Below are positions 51,408 to 61,522 of a stretch of 64,000 nt of DNA, one piece after another. The stretch comes from Enterobacillus tribolii (GTDB lineage: Bacteria; Pseudomonadota; Gammaproteobacteria; Enterobacterales; Enterobacteriaceae), in assembly GCF_003363015.1 (NCBI RefSeq), contig NZ_QRAP01000004.1:62001-126000 (forward strand), read 5' to 3'. A program made the position numbers and the translations under genes. Under the pieces are notes generated by a model. That model did no database searches. It saw only the letters and a list, made by a program, of their open reading frames with translations, and was not told the DNA's origin. Within the stretch, counting starts at the first letter, position 1; each line of letters starts with the position of its first letter.

Positions 51408-51665
51408 ATGTTCCAGCAAGAAGTTACTATTACCGCTCCGAATGGCCTGCACACCCGCCCTGCTGCTCAATTCGTTAAAGAAGCCAAGGGTTTCACGTCT
51501 GAAATCACAGTAACCTCCAACGGCAAAAGCGCCAGCGCCAAAAGCCTGTTCAAACTGCAAACGCTCGGCCTGACCCAGGGCACCGTGGTCACCATTTCCG
51601 CTGAGGGTGAAGACGAGCAGCAGGCCGTTGAACATCTGGTAAAACTGATGGCTGAGCTGGAGTAA
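51408..51665 (+). CDS. ptsH: Phosphocarrier protein HPr
   Basis: Carries phosphate from Enzyme I to sugar-specific EIIA domains of the phosphotransferase system. The 85 residues equal E. coli HPr. The phosphorylated His15 is in [12 protein letters not shown] and the regulatory Ser46 region is [18 protein letters not shown] at 51408 gives the known N-terminus MFQQEVTI. It is the first gene of ptsH-ptsI-crr, with ptsI 49 bases downstream. Confidence 0.97.
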   Translation: MFQQEVTITAPNGLHTRPAAQFVKEAKGFTSEITVTSNGKSASAKSLFKLQTLGLTQGTVVTISAEGEDEQQAVEHLVKLMAELE

Positions 51666-51714
51666 GCGGCTTCCGTCACGCATAGGTAAACCAGTCAACA
51701 GTAAAGGTAGGGTT

Positions 51715-53442
51715 ATGATTTCAGGTATTTTAGTATCACCGGGTATTGCTTTCGGCAAGGCGCTCCTGCTGAAAGAAGATGAAATTGTCATCAACCGGAA
51801 AAAAATCACTGCAGAGCAGGTTGAGCAGGAGATCGCCCGCTTTAAAGACGGTCGCGACAAAGCCGCCCAGCAGCTTGAAGCGATCAGGATTAAAGCCAGC
51901 GAGACCCTCGGCGAAGAAAAAGCCGCCATCTTCGAAGGCCACATCATGTTGTTGGAAGACGAAGAGCTTGAGCAGGAAATCATAGCCCTTATCAAAGACG
52001 ACAAGTGCAGCGCCGACGCGGCGGTATTTGAAGTGATCGACACCCAGGCCAAAGCCCTGGAAGAACTTGACGACGAATACCTCAAAGAACGCGCCGCCGA
52101 CGTCCGCGACATCGGTAAGCGTCTGCTGAAAAATATTCTGGGTATGACCATTGTCGATCTGAGCGCGATTCAGGATGAAGTGATTCTGGTCGCCACCGAT
52201 CTGACCCCGTCGGAAACCGCACAGCTGAACCTTGATAAGGTGCTGGGCTTCATCACCGACCTGGGCGGCCGTACCTCCCACACCTCCATCATGGCGCGCT
52301 CCCTGGAGCTGCCGGCTATCGTCGGCACCAGCGACGTGACCAAGAAGGTGAACAACGGCGATAACCTGATTCTCGACGCGGTTAACAACAAGATCTACGT
52401 TAACCCGACGGCTGACATCACCGAAGAACTGAAAGCCGCACAGAACCAGTACATCACCGAGAAAAACGAACTGGCCAAGCTGAAAGACCTGCCGGCGATC
52501 ACGCTGGACGGCCATCAGGTTGAAGTCTGCGCCAACATCGGCACCGTACGCGACGTTGCCGGCGCTGAGCGCAACGGCGCGGAAGGCGTGGGCCTGTACC
52601 GCACCGAATTCCTGTTCATGGACCGCGATGCCTTCCCGACCGAGGAAGAGCAGTTCCAGGCTTACAAGGCCGTTGCGGAAGCCATGGGCTCCCAGGCCGT
52701 TATCGTACGTACGATGGACATCGGCGGCGACAAAGACCTGCCGTACATGGACCTGCCGAAGGAAGAGAACCCCTTCCTGGGCTGGCGCGCCATCCGTATC
52801 TGCCTGGACCGCAAAGAGATCCTGCATGCCCAGCTGCGCGCTATTCTGCGTGCCTCCGCCTTTGGCAAGCTGCGCATCATGTATCCGATGATTATTTCCG
52901 TCGAAGAAGTCCGCGCCCTGAACGCCGAGCTGGAGATGCTGAAAGCCCAGCTGCGTGAGGAAAACAAAGCGTTCGACGAAGAAATTGAAGTGGGCGTAAT
53001 GGTGGAAACGCCGGCTGCGGCAACCATCGCACGTCATCTGGCTAAGGAAGTTGACTTCTTTAGTATTGGGACAAACGATTTAACCCAGTATACTCTGGCA
53101 GTAGATCGCGGCAACGAGCTGATCTCTCATCTCTACAACCCGATGTCCCCGTCAGTGCTGTCACTGATTAAGCAAGTGATCGACGCGTCTCACGCGGAAG
53201 GTAAGTGGACCGGCATGTGCGGCGAGCTTGCCGGTGACGAACGTGCTACACTGCTTCTTTTGGGCATGGGTCTGGATGAGTTCAGCATGAGTGCAATCTC
53301 AATCCCGCGCATCAAGAAAATTATCCGCAATGCGAATTTTGAAGATGTGAAGGCATTGGCAGATGAAGCGTTGCAGCAGCCGACGGCTGCTGATCTGATG
53401 AACCTGGTTAACAAGTTCATTGAAGAAAAAACGATCTGCTGA
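51715..53442 (+). CDS. ptsI: PTS Enzyme I
   Basis: Autophosphorylates from phosphoenolpyruvate and passes phosphate to HPr. The 575 residues equal the E. coli protein. Active-site His189 is in [21 protein letters not shown]; the PEP-binding C-terminal barrel shows [26 protein letters not shown] and the catalytic Cys in [10 protein letters not shown] (~502). It is the second gene of the pts operon. Confidence 0.97.
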   Translation: MISGILVSPGIAFGKALLLKEDEIVINRKKITAEQVEQEIARFKDGRDKAAQQLEAIRIKASETLGEEKAAIFEGHIMLLEDEELEQEIIALIKDDKCSADAAVFEVIDTQAKALEELDDEYLKERAADVRDIGKRLLKNILGMTIVDLSAIQDEVILVATDLTPSETAQLNLDKVLGFITDLGGRTSHTSIMARSLELPAIVGTSDVTKKVNNGDNLILDAVNNKIYVNPTADITEELKAAQNQYITEKNELAKLKDLPAITLDGHQVEVCANIGTVRDVAGAERNGAEGVGLYRTEFLFMDRDAFPTEEEQFQAYKAVAEAMGSQAVIVRTMDIGGDKDLPYMDLPKEENPFLGWRAIRICLDRKEILHAQLRAILRASAFGKLRIMYPMIISVEEVRALNAELEMLKAQLREENKAFDEEIEVGVMVETPAAATIARHLAKEVDFFSIGTNDLTQYTLAVDRGNELISHLYNPMSPSVLSLIKQVIDASHAEGKWTGMCGELAGDERATLLLLGMGLDEFSMSAISIPRIKKIIRNANFEDVKALADEALQQPTAADLMNLVNKFIEEKTIC

Positions 53443-53490
53443 TTCCGGTTGCCGGAACGCCGCCCAACATTACTTGCTTAGGAGAAGATC

Positions 53491-54000
53491 ATGGGTTTGT
53501 TCGATAAACTGAAATCGTTGGTTTCAGATGACAAGAAAGATACGGGCAGCATTGAAATTTTCGCCCCGCTGTCCGGTGAAATTGTCAATATTGAAGATGT
53601 GCCGGATGTTGTGTTCGCTGAGAAGATCGTCGGCGATGGCATCGCCATCAAGCCCTCGGGCAACAAAATGGTCGCCCCGGTGGACGGCACCATCGGTAAA
53701 ATCTTTGAAACGAACCATGCCTTCTCCATTGAATCAGACAGTGGCATTGAGCTGTTCGTCCACTTCGGCATCGACACCGTAGAACTGAAAGGCGAAGGCT
53801 TCAGACGCATCGCTGAAGAAGGTCAGCGCGTGAAGAAAGGCGATGTGGTTATTGAATTCGATCTGCCGCTGCTGGAAGAAAAAGCCAAGTCCACCCTGAC
53901 GCCGGTCGTCATCTCCAATATGGATGAGATCAAAGAGCTGACCAAGCTCTCCGGCACCGTTGTCGTGGGTGAAACACCGGTTATCCGCATTAAGAAGTAA
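53491..54000 (+). CDS. crr: PTS glucose-specific EIIA (EIIA-Glc)
   Basis: Glucose EIIA and global signal protein: it controls adenylate cyclase and inducer exclusion. The 169 residues match E. coli Crr. Phosphorylated His is in [18 protein letters not shown] (~91), the partner His in [11 protein letters not shown] (~76), and the amphipathic N-terminus [17 protein letters not shown] is present. It is the last gene of the pts operon, with a strong terminator next. Confidence 0.97.
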   Translation: MGLFDKLKSLVSDDKKDTGSIEIFAPLSGEIVNIEDVPDVVFAEKIVGDGIAIKPSGNKMVAPVDGTIGKIFETNHAFSIESDSGIELFVHFGIDTVELKGEGFRRIAEEGQRVKKGDVVIEFDLPLLEEKAKSTLTPVVISNMDEIKELTKLSGTVVVGETPVIRIKK

Positions 54001-54017
54001 TGTCCGCTCTACATTAA

Positions 54018-54046
54018 AATGCCGGCCCTGGGCCGGCATTTTTATT
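54018..54046 (+). terminator. Rho-independent terminator of ptsHI-crr
   Basis: Perfect stem AATGCCGGCC/GGCCGGCATT with a 3-base loop and a TTTATTT tail, 17 bases past crr. Confidence 0.92.
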
Positions 54047-54289
54047 TCCTGCTGTCATCCAGCCCTAACCTATTATTTATCTTTTTGCCAGTCATTACCG
54101 CCATAATTAAGCGGCCGTTTTTCTTAAAATCCAATTAAATTACCAATTACTTTATATTTAAAATAAATTACCTGGCCTGCTTTTTGAAACAACAAAACCA
54201 GGCTTGCGAATGAACGCACCTGATCAATTTATGCTTAAATCTATTCAACCGATAGCAAGGCATAAATACTTATGCCTTGCTAAATAACA

Positions 54290-54496
54290 TTATTGCTTAA
54301 TGTTAGACAGGCCTTTGCAGAATGCTGCGTCTACAGGCTTGTTAGTCGTGGTCAGTACGCCATGCTTGTCACGGCAGCTGGTCGTCTCGTAGCAACCCGT
54401 CTGGGTGCCAACCTGAATGTAGTTGTAAGCTGCGGTACAGTTATAGTCTTGACCACCAATAACCTTTTTAGCCTGAGCTTCAGTCATTTTTTGCAT
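54290..54496 (-). CDS. Small four-cysteine peptide with double-glycine-type leader
   Basis: A 68-residue precursor in an AT-rich insert between crr and cysM. The leader MQKMTEAQAKKVIGG ends in Gly-Gly and has the Thr-Glu/Ala-rich helix typical of leaders cut by peptidase-containing ABC exporters. The 53-residue remainder has four cysteines (NCTAAY, GCYETT, SCRDKH, FCKGLS), enough for two disulfides. It resembles the small DUF4762-type enterobacterial peptides. ATG at 54496 has AAGGA eight bases upstream; an earlier ATG at 54505 overlaps that site. No exporter or immunity gene is adjacent. Bacteriocin or secreted peptide are both possible. Confidence 0.72.
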   Translation of the reverse strand: MQKMTEAQAKKVIGGQDYNCTAAYNYIQVGTQTGCYETTSCRDKHGVLTTTNKPVDAAFCKGLSNIKQ

Positions 54497-54530
54497 AATT
54501 TGCATCCTTACTTGGTAAATTAATTTTCTC

Positions 54531-54536
54531 ATTATA
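54531..54536 (-). promoter_or_regulatory. -10 element of the four-cysteine peptide gene
   Basis: Perfect TATAAT on the minus strand, 35 bases upstream of the peptide start. The -35 region (around 54554-54559) matches poorly, so an activator may be needed. Confidence 0.5.
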
Positions 54537-54854
54537 CCTAATAAATATCAGATAATAGATATCCCTTCATTTGACATGAATATAATAGCCACCACATCCA
54601 TTTATTAGACGGATTGAAAATTAATAGATAACTACTGACCATGCAAGCAATTTGTAAGCACCAAATTTACAAACAAGCAAAATCCCTAATTACATAGAAT
54701 AATCCTAACCAATGCAATTGAGGTAAAATGGAAAGATCTTAATGCTAAATAATAATTACAGAATAATTACATCATTGCCAATATATTTTCCGAACTAAAC
54801 GTTATTTATTTACGTCCTCCTTTCTTTACTCAGAAAGGAGGTCATTCTCAGCCC
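54537..54854. other. AT-rich gap between the peptide gene and cysM
   Basis: About 320 bases of markedly AT-rich DNA with no credible gene. It ends in the hairpin downstream of cysM (54816-54841). Base composition unlike the flanking operons suggests inserted DNA. Confidence 0.5.
54816..54841 (-). terminator. Hairpin downstream of cysM
   Basis: Perfect 10-bp stem CCTCCTTTCT/AGAAAGGAGG with a 6-base loop, 14 bases past the cysM stop. No clean T tract follows (ACGTAAATAAAT), so termination may be partial. Confidence 0.6.
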
Positions 54855-55745
54855 CTACACGTCATCACTGAATACGCCGGTTGAAAGATAGCGGTCGCCA
54901 CGATCGCAGATTATCGCCACGATTTTGCTCTCCGGCCGCTCACGCGCAATACGTAACGCGCCCGCCACCGCGCCGCCAGAACTGACGCCGCAAAAAATCC
55001 CCTCTTCACGCGCCAGCCGGCGCATGGTGTCTTCCGCCAGTGTCTGCGGCATATCAATAACGGTATCCACCAGCTCCGGCCGGAAAATCCCCGGCAAATA
55101 CGCCGGCGACCAGCGACGGATGCCGGGGATACTGGCGCCCTCCGCCGGCTGCAATCCCGCAATCTGTACGTCGCGATTCTGCGCTTTCAGGTATTGCGCC
55201 ACGCCGGTGATAGTTCCGGTCGTTCCCATGCTGGAAACGAAGTGCGTTATCATTCCGCCCGTTTGCCGCCAGATCTCCGGCCCGGTGGTCTGATAATGCG
55301 CCAACGCATTATCCGGATTATTAAACTGGTCCAGAATGCGCCCCTCTCCCCGCGCCGCCATGGCCTGCGCCAAATCACGCGCACCTTCCATGCCGTCTTC
55401 GCGGCTGACCAGAATCAGCTCCGCGCCATAGGCGCGCATCGACGCCTGACGTTCCCGGCTCATATTTTCCGGCATCAGCAAACGCAGCCGGTAACCTTTC
55501 ATCGCGGCGATCATCGCCAGCGCGATGCCGGTGTTGCCGCTGGTCGCTTCAATCAGGGTGTCGCCCGGTGCGATGTCACCGCGCAACTCCGCCTGACGAA
55601 TCATCGACAGCGCGGCGCGATCTTTCACCGAGCCGGCCGGGTTATTCCCCTCAAGCTTTACCCAGACCTCACTCCCCGTTCCTTCAGCCATACGTTGCAG
55701 CCGCACCAGCGGCGTGTTGCCGATGCAAGATTCCAGAGTATCCAC
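54855..55745 (-). CDS. cysM: Cysteine synthase B (CysM)
   Basis: O-acetylserine sulfhydrylase B, able to use thiosulfate to make S-sulfocysteine. The 296 residues align with E. coli CysM: PLP lysine in NNPAGSVKDRAALSMI (~41), [26 protein letters not shown] and the C-terminal FCGVSSGGAVAGAL. GTG start at 55745. It follows cysPTWA on the same strand, but a terminator separates it from cysA, so it may depend on read-through or its own promoter. Confidence 0.96.
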   Translation of the reverse strand: MDTLESCIGNTPLVRLQRMAEGTGSEVWVKLEGNNPAGSVKDRAALSMIRQAELRGDIAPGDTLIEATSGNTGIALAMIAAMKGYRLRLLMPENMSRERQASMRAYGAELILVSREDGMEGARDLAQAMAARGEGRILDQFNNPDNALAHYQTTGPEIWRQTGGMITHFVSSMGTTGTITGVAQYLKAQNRDVQIAGLQPAEGASIPGIRRWSPAYLPGIFRPELVDTVIDMPQTLAEDTMRRLAREEGIFCGVSSGGAVAGALRIARERPESKIVAIICDRGDRYLSTGVFSDDV

Positions 55746-55784
55746 CTGCTTACTTCCTGATTATCGTTATGCCCAAACAGAAAT

Positions 55785-55809
55785 AAAAAAGCGGAGGTTT
55801 CACCTCCGC
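55785..55809 (-). terminator. Terminator between cysA and cysM
   Basis: The minus strand has stem GCGGAGGT/ACCTCCGC with a 3-base loop followed by TTTTTT. It is placed to end the cysPTWA transcript before cysM. Confidence 0.85.
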
Positions 55810-55861
55810 CTGCACCCGAACGGCGGCGAAGCTACGTTCGCCGCTTCCTGTCACAAACCTA

Positions 55862-56950
55862 TCAGGCGCTTTTAGCCAGCGCAACCGGCTGTAACGGCTT
55901 TTCCCCGGCATACAGCCGTGCGTTAAGCCCGCCGACGAAGCAGCGCGCTCCGCGCTTCGGCGCGACACCCGGCCCGGTCAGCACGACGCTGATTGGCTCA
56001 GGATGCCACCCCAGCGGCTGTACGCTGAGCTGCCAGTAATGCCCGCGCGGACTGACTTCCAGCACCTGCACCGGCAGCGGGCAACGGGCGCTGATTTGAT
56101 TTCCGATCTCCATTTCCCACGGACGCAAAAAGAGATCCACCCGCCCCTGATGCAGCGGTGAAAATGCCAGCGGCCAATGATGCTCGCCGATATAAAGCTG
56201 GGAACCGCGGATTTCGCCCGCAATCTGGTTCACCTCGCCCAAAAACTCCAGCACGAAGCGGCTGGCCGGCTCGCGCCATACGTCGTCCGGCGTACCGATT
56301 TGTTCAATATTCCCCTGGCTCATCACTACGACCCGGTCGGCCACTTCCATCGCTTCTTCCTGATCGTGAGTGACGAACACGCTGGTGAATTTCAGTTCTT
56401 CGTGCAACTGACGCAGCCAGCGGCGCAGCTCTTTACGCACCTGAGCGTCCAGCGCGCCGAACGGCTCATCCAGTAACAGGATCTGCGGCTCCACGGCCAG
56501 CGCGCGCGCCAGGGCGACGCGCTGCTTCTGCCCGCCGGAAAGCTGGGAAGGAAAACGATCGGCCAGATGGCTGAGCTGAACCATATCCAGCAACTGCATC
56601 ACCCTGGCGCGGATGGCGGCCGCATCCGGACGTTCACGACGCGGCAATACGCTCAGCCCGAAAGCGATGTTGTCGAACACGCTCATATGGCGAAACAGCG
56701 CGTAGTGCTGGAATACAAACCCAACCCGGCGGTCGCGGGCATGTAAGCGGCTGACGTCCTTACCGTTAAAGCTCAGACGCCCGCTGTTCTGCCCTTCCAG
56801 GCCGGCAATAATGCGCAGCAGCGTCGTTTTGCCTGAGCCGGACGGCCCCAGCAACGCCACCATTTCCCCGGAAGGGATGTCGAGAGAGATATCGTGCAAT
56901 ACCTGAGTACGTCCGAAATATTTGCTGACCTGCTGAATTTCAATGCTCAT
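55862..56950 (-). CDS. cysA: Sulfate/thiosulfate ABC transporter ATPase CysA
   Basis: ATP-binding subunit driving sulfate/thiosulfate import. The 362-residue protein has Walker [10 protein letters not shown] (~35-43), signature [15 protein letters not shown] (~135), Walker [14 protein letters not shown]-loop [11 protein letters not shown], and a C-terminal TOBE-like domain with [13 protein letters not shown] at 56950 overlaps the cysW stop by four bases; the open frame runs to 56998. It is the fourth gene of cysP-cysT-cysW-cysA. Confidence 0.96.
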   Translation of the reverse strand: MSIEIQQVSKYFGRTQVLHDISLDIPSGEMVALLGPSGSGKTTLLRIIAGLEGQNSGRLSFNGKDVSRLHARDRRVGFVFQHYALFRHMSVFDNIAFGLSVLPRRERPDAAAIRARVMQLLDMVQLSHLADRFPSQLSGGQKQRVALARALAVEPQILLLDEPFGALDAQVRKELRRWLRQLHEELKFTSVFVTHDQEEAMEVADRVVVMSQGNIEQIGTPDDVWREPASRFVLEFLGEVNQIAGEIRGSQLYIGEHHWPLAFSPLHQGRVDLFLRPWEMEIGNQISARCPLPVQVLEVSPRGHYWQLSVQPLGWHPEPISVVLTGPGVAPKRGARCFVGGLNARLYAGEKPLQPVALAKSA

Positions 56951-57816
56951 TTCGCTTCCTCCGGTGCGCTGCGCACGACCTGCCGGCTCAGACGCCATTG
57001 CACCATATTTTTCAAAAACAGCGTCAGGATCGCCATTACCGTCAATAACGCCGCGGCGGTGAAAGCGCCCGCGGTGTTGTAATCCTGATGCAGCAATTCA
57101 ACCTGCAGCGGCAAGGTGTAGGTTTCCCCGCGAATCGAACCGGAAACCACGGAAACCGCACCGAATTCGCCAATCGCGCGGGCATTGGTCAACACCACGC
57201 CATACAGCAACGCCCAACGAATGTTCGGCAACGTCACGCGGCGGAACATCTGCCAGCCGGACGCGCCCAGCAATACCGCAGCCTCATCTTCCTGGCTGCC
57301 CTGACTCATCATGACCGGCACCAGCTCGCGCACCACGAACGGACAGGTGACGAAAATTGTTACCAGCACCATGCCCGGCCAGGCGAACATCAATTGAATA
57401 TCATGCTGATCCAGCCAGCCGCCGAGCGGGCCGTTGGAACCGTAAAACAGCAGGTACAGCAGCCCCGCCACCACCGGCGACACCGCGAACGGAATATCGA
57501 TCAGCGTCAGCAACAGCTGGCGGCCGGGAAAATGAAACCGCGTGACCAGCCAGGCCAGAAACGTGCCGAAGATCAGATTGGCCGGCACGGTAATCAACGC
57601 TACCAGTACAGTCAGCCAAATCGCGTGCAGCATGTCCGGATCGCTCAGGTTCTGCCAAACCACGCCTACGCCGTCAGAAAAAGCGGTGGCGAAAATCGCC
57701 ACCAAAGGCACGACTAACAACAACACCGAAAACAACACGCCGGTACCAATCAGCAACCATTTAACGCCGTCGATGCGCGGACGGGCGCCCCCGTGAATGA
57801 CCGGAATATCTGCCAT
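56947..57816 (-). CDS. cysW: Sulfate/thiosulfate ABC transporter permease CysW
   Basis: One of two inner-membrane permeases of the sulfate/thiosulfate ABC transporter. The 289 residues include ~6 helices and the EAA loop [25 protein letters not shown] that contacts CysA. ATG at 57816 shares a base with the cysT stop (TGATG), so translation is coupled. A TTG three bases upstream is a poorer start. Confidence 0.95.
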   Translation of the reverse strand: MADIPVIHGGARPRIDGVKWLLIGTGVLFSVLLLVVPLVAIFATAFSDGVGVVWQNLSDPDMLHAIWLTVLVALITVPANLIFGTFLAWLVTRFHFPGRQLLLTLIDIPFAVSPVVAGLLYLLFYGSNGPLGGWLDQHDIQLMFAWPGMVLVTIFVTCPFVVRELVPVMMSQGSQEDEAAVLLGASGWQMFRRVTLPNIRWALLYGVVLTNARAIGEFGAVSVVSGSIRGETYTLPLQVELLHQDYNTAGAFTAAALLTVMAILTLFLKNMVQWRLSRQVVRSAPEEAK

Positions 57817-58655
57817 CAATGGCCTCCCACGCGCCGGCCGAAGCGGCTCTGTAGCGTATTAATGCTGAACAGCAACAACAGCGAAGCCGCAAGAATAACC
57901 GAAGCGATCGCGCTGGCCGCCGGGTAGTCAAACTCTTGCAGACGAATGAAAATCATCAGCGACGTCACTTCCGTTTTCCAGGCAATGTTCCCGGCGATAA
58001 AAATCACCGCGCCGAACTCGCCCAGGCTGCGGGTAAACGACAACGCAGTGCCAGCCAGCAGCGCCGGCGCGACTTCCGGCAACACCACGCGGCGAAAGCT
58101 CTGCCAGCGCGAAGCGCCCAGGGTTTGCGCCGCTTCCTCATATTCCGGCCCGAGGTCTTCCAGCACCGGCTGAACGGTACGCACCACGAACGGGATGCTG
58201 GTAAACGCCATCGCTACCGCGATCCCCAACCAGGTGAAGGCCACCTTGATGTCAAAATGCGCCAGCCACGCGCCGTACCAGCCGGTAGTGGCAAACAGGC
58301 CCGCCAGCGTCAACCCGGCGACGGCGGTCGGCAGGGCGAAAGGCAGATCCATCAGGCCGTCCAGCAGGGTTTTCCCCGGGAATTCATAGCGGGTCAGGAT
58401 CCACGCCATCAGCATGCCGAACAAAGCATTGAACACGCTGGCCACGCCAGCCGCCAGCAGCGTTACCTTATAGGCGGCGACAACCTGGCCGTTGGTAATC
58501 ACGTCCCAATATTGTTGCCAGCTCATCTGCGCCAGCTGCATGACCAACGCGCTGAGCGGCAGCAGCAAAATCAGGCAGGTATAGAGCAGGCTGCTGCCCA
58601 GGCTCAGCGTGAAGCCCGGCAACACCCGTTTCGGCGCGGCGCGAGAGAGCAGCAT
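57816..58655 (-). CDS. cysT: Sulfate/thiosulfate ABC transporter permease CysT (CysU)
   Basis: Partner permease of CysW. The 279 residues have ~6 helices and the EAA motif YEEAAQTLGASRWQSFRRVVLPEVAPALL. The start overlaps the cysP stop and the stop overlaps the cysW start (TGATG in both), typical of a tightly coupled operon. Confidence 0.95.
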   Translation of the reverse strand: MLLSRAAPKRVLPGFTLSLGSSLLYTCLILLLPLSALVMQLAQMSWQQYWDVITNGQVVAAYKVTLLAAGVASVFNALFGMLMAWILTRYEFPGKTLLDGLMDLPFALPTAVAGLTLAGLFATTGWYGAWLAHFDIKVAFTWLGIAVAMAFTSIPFVVRTVQPVLEDLGPEYEEAAQTLGASRWQSFRRVVLPEVAPALLAGTALSFTRSLGEFGAVIFIAGNIAWKTEVTSLMIFIRLQEFDYPAASAIASVILAASLLLLFSINTLQSRFGRRVGGH

Positions 58656-59659
58656 CAGCGGTGTCCTTCCGCCAGCAGTTGATCCAACTCTCCGCCGGCG
58701 GCAAAGTGCTTACTCATCACCTGCGGCCACCCGCCAAACTGTTCTTCTACGCGAAACAGCTGCGTCGCGGGAAATTGCTCCTTCGCCGCTTCCATCGCCT
58801 GCTTATCGTAAACACGGTAATTGAAGCTGGTGATGATCTTCTGCGCCTGCGGGCTGTAGAGGAAATTCAGGTAGGCTTTGGCCGCGTGTTCCGTACCGTT
58901 GCGCTCAACGTTTTTATCCACCCAGGCAACGGGGAACTCCGCCAGAATATCCACCGGCGGCACGATAACTTCATACTTGTCGCTGCCGTACTGCTTACGG
59001 ATGTTATTAACTTCAGACTCAAAACTTATCAGCACGTCGCCCAGGTTACGTTCGACGAAGGTCGTCGTCGCGCCGCGCCCGCCGGTGTCAAAGACCGCGA
59101 CGTTGCGCAGGAAACGCTTCATCCACTCGCGGGTTTTCTCTTCGTTTCCGCCATCGGCACGGTCGATCGCGCCCCAGGCGGCCAGATAGGTATAACGGCC
59201 GTTGCCGGAGGTTTTGGGGTTCGGGAACACCAGCTTCACGTCATCGCGCACCAGGTCGTCCCAGCTCTGAATGTGCTTCGGGTTGCCTTTGCGTACCAGA
59301 AACGCCATGGTGGAATAAAACGGCGAGCTGTTGTTCGGCAGACGGCTCTGCCAGTCAGCCGGAATCAGATTACCGCGGTCGTGCAGGATTTGTACGTCAG
59401 TAACCTGATTATAGGTGACGACGTCCGCACGCAGCCCCTGCAAAATCGCCAGCGCCTGCTTGGATGAACCCGCATGGGATTGTTTGATGGTCAGCGCGGG
59501 GTTGCCCTGCTGCTGCCACTGCTGTTCAAATACCGGGTTCAGCGCGCTGAACAACTCACGGGAGACGTCGTAGGAGCTGTTCAATAATTCCGTGGCGGAA
59601 GCGCCCCCTGATGCGAGCAGCGCGGCCAGTATCCATCCTCTCAGCGATATCTTATTCAT
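58655..59659 (-). CDS. cysP: Thiosulfate/sulfate-binding periplasmic protein CysP
   Basis: Periplasmic substrate-binding protein delivering thiosulfate or sulfate to CysTWA. The 334-residue precursor has a signal peptide ([19 protein letters not shown]) and family segments [44 protein letters not shown] and [20 protein letters not shown]. It is the first gene of the operon. About 200 bases separate it from yfeX and should hold the CysB-activated promoter; I could not place its -35/-10 firmly. Confidence 0.96.
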   Translation of the reverse strand: MNKISLRGWILAALLASGGASATELLNSSYDVSRELFSALNPVFEQQWQQQGNPALTIKQSHAGSSKQALAILQGLRADVVTYNQVTDVQILHDRGNLIPADWQSRLPNNSSPFYSTMAFLVRKGNPKHIQSWDDLVRDDVKLVFPNPKTSGNGRYTYLAAWGAIDRADGGNEEKTREWMKRFLRNVAVFDTGGRGATTTFVERNLGDVLISFESEVNNIRKQYGSDKYEVIVPPVDILAEFPVAWVDKNVERNGTEHAAKAYLNFLYSPQAQKIITSFNYRVYDKQAMEAAKEQFPATQLFRVEEQFGGWPQVMSKHFAAGGELDQLLAEGHR

Positions 59660-59859
59660 TCTCTACCTTCAGCCAGATTCGGTGCGGCATAACGCCGTGT
59701 TCTGACTGTCAGTGTATTTATAACCGGGATGAAAGATGTAATGGTTTTATATACCGTTTCGTACTGTGTAAGCGTTAAACGCTATAAGCCGGTAACAGGA
59801 AGGAAACATATTGCGGGAAGGATTCGCCGGCGCGCGGGCTGCACCGGCGAAAAACGGGA

Positions 59860-60762
59860 TTACAGCGCCAGCAGGCGATCCAAGGAAGGCGCGAAGTAGT
59901 AGCTGCCGGTTACCGCGCGGCTGAAGCGCAGCAACTGATCGCGCTTGCCGTCCAGATCGCCGAACATGCTCAGCAGTTGCTGTTCAATGTTGTGCAGATG
60001 CGCGCAGTAAGCGATGAACATCAGGCCGTGCTTACCGCTGGCCGTGCCGTACGGCAGGCTCTGGCGCAAAATCTTCAGCCCTTTGCCGTTTTCTTTCAGA
60101 TCGACGCGGCTGACATGCGAGGTATCCGGGCGCGCATCAGGGTCCAGCTCTTCGCTGTCATGTTTGGTACGGCCGATGATCTGCTCCTGTTGCTCGGTAG
60201 AGAAACGCGACCACTGCTTCAGGTTATGTTCCCAGCGCTGAACGAAGACATAGCTGCCGCCGGCGGAGGCGGCGTCATCCTGCCCGATCACGGCCACCAG
60301 CGGGCGGGCGTCGTCTACCGGGTTTTCAGTGCCGTCGATAAAACCGCTCAGGTCACGCTCCTCCACCCAACGGAAGCCGTGGATCTCCTCTTCAACCACA
60401 ATAGCGCCGCCAAATGCGCTCAGCGCGGCCTGGGCCAGGGAGAAGTTGATGTCGTGGCGCAAAGACTGAATATGAATCAGCACATCGCGCTGCGTGGCCG
60501 GCGCAATACCGTTCCCCAGCGGCGTGAAGGGTTTCAGGTCGGGGGCGCTTTTGTCCTGGCTCAATTCGCGCCAGACATCATGCCCGAAGGCTACCACCGC
60601 GCCCAGGCGCTCCTGCGGATATTGCTGACGCAGCGCATCCAGCGCGGCAACCAGGGCCTTACATCCCTGCCGCAGTCCGGCAAAGTCTCCCGTCGCCTTC
60701 GCTTCAATAAAAATGCCGAAACGGCAATGCTCCAGTAAAATGCCGCTCTGGGGTTGAGACAT
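59860..60762 (-). CDS. yfeX: Dye-decolorising (Dyp-type) peroxidase YfeX
   Basis: Heme peroxidase of the Dyp family, cytosolic in E. coli, acting on porphyrinogens and guaiacol-like substrates. The 300 residues contain the distal motif GFIDGTENP (catalytic Asp, ~143) and the proximal heme His in [10 protein letters not shown] (~215). There is no signal peptide. It is followed by the yfeY-yfeZ-ypeA group upstream on the same strand, with a hairpin in between; the order is that of E. coli. Confidence 0.95.
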   Translation of the reverse strand: MSQPQSGILLEHCRFGIFIEAKATGDFAGLRQGCKALVAALDALRQQYPQERLGAVVAFGHDVWRELSQDKSAPDLKPFTPLGNGIAPATQRDVLIHIQSLRHDINFSLAQAALSAFGGAIVVEEEIHGFRWVEERDLSGFIDGTENPVDDARPLVAVIGQDDAASAGGSYVFVQRWEHNLKQWSRFSTEQQEQIIGRTKHDSEELDPDARPDTSHVSRVDLKENGKGLKILRQSLPYGTASGKHGLMFIAYCAHLHNIEQQLLSMFGDLDGKRDQLLRFSRAVTGSYYFAPSLDRLLAL

Positions 60763-60781
60763 AACGGATCCTCATGCGTGG

Positions 60782-60806
60782 AAAAAGCCTGTGCTCAGGC
60801 TTTTTT
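60782..60806. terminator. Terminator between yfeY and yfeX
   Basis: Symmetric stem AAAAAGCCTG/CAGGCTTTTT with a 4-base loop and T tracts on both strands. It lies between the yfeY stop and the yfeX start and probably ends the yfeY transcript. Confidence 0.82.
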
Positions 60807-60896
60807 AGGGTGAAATACGGCGCATTCTCCCGCGCCTCGTCCGCACCTATTTTACCCGGCGCGGACGCATTTGCCTTGCTTCAAAGCAAAACATGT

Positions 60897-61478
60897 TTAA
60901 TACACGGCGGAGCGCCAGATAATTTTGTTCAGCGTCCAGGCACGCAGCGTGACATCGTCCGGCATCAGCTCGGCCGGCCCGCGCCAGTTGCCGGTAAAGA
61001 GATAGCTGACGTGGCTGCTGCCCGGCGCGCGGCATTCTACGGCGTTTTCATAATCGCCCGAGGACTTCTGGCAGGCGCCGAATGCCCGCTGGTACAGCTC
61101 GCTGAACGGCGTACCGATCCGCACCTTGCCATAGCGGATTTTCGGGTCCATCACGTCAACCTGCTCTACGTTTCCTTTGGACTTACCGGTAATGACCAGC
61201 CTGACATCCCCGTCTTCCATCGCCTGATAAAACGCGATGATGTCACCGTTATGGGTCGCCATGCCGGTGCGGATTCGGTAATCGTTGTTCAGCGCCTTGC
61301 TGACGGCGTCCTGATCCATACGCGTGCTGGCGGTGATATCGCCAACGCCTTTTTCCGTTACTTCCGGTGTGCTGCTGAACCAGTTAAACGGCGACAGGCT
61401 GGACCAGGAGAGCTGACTGAGCGTGGAACAGCCGCTGAGCAGCAACGGTGCGACCAGCAACAGAAAACGGTAATTCAT
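60897..61478 (-). CDS. yfeY: YfeY, RpoE-regulon lipoprotein
   Basis: A 193-residue lipoprotein. The lipobox LLLSGC at residues ~12-17 marks acylation and export; the residue after Cys is Ser, favouring outer-membrane sorting. The mature domain (ITASTRMDQDAVSKALNNDY, VMDPKIRYGKVRIGTPFSELYQRAFGAC) matches E. coli YfeY, a sigma-E regulon member of unknown function. It lies 44 bases downstream of yfeZ. I did not find a convincing sigma-E promoter. Confidence 0.9.
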   Translation of the reverse strand: MNYRFLLLVAPLLLSGCSTLSQLSWSSLSPFNWFSSTPEVTEKGVGDITASTRMDQDAVSKALNNDYRIRTGMATHNGDIIAFYQAMEDGDVRLVITGKSKGNVEQVDVMDPKIRYGKVRIGTPFSELYQRAFGACQKSSGDYENAVECRAPGSSHVSYLFTGNWRGPAELMPDDVTLRAWTLNKIIWRSAVY

Positions 61479-61522
61479 GCGTAAAGCTCCTTGGTTCCCG
61501 GCTTACGCCGGCATTATTACAT

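Noticed and set aside
51736..53037. 433-codon minus-strand open frame
   Set aside because: Antisense to ptsI, which is unmistakable; the frame has low-complexity Phe/Gly/Val content and no recognisable fold.
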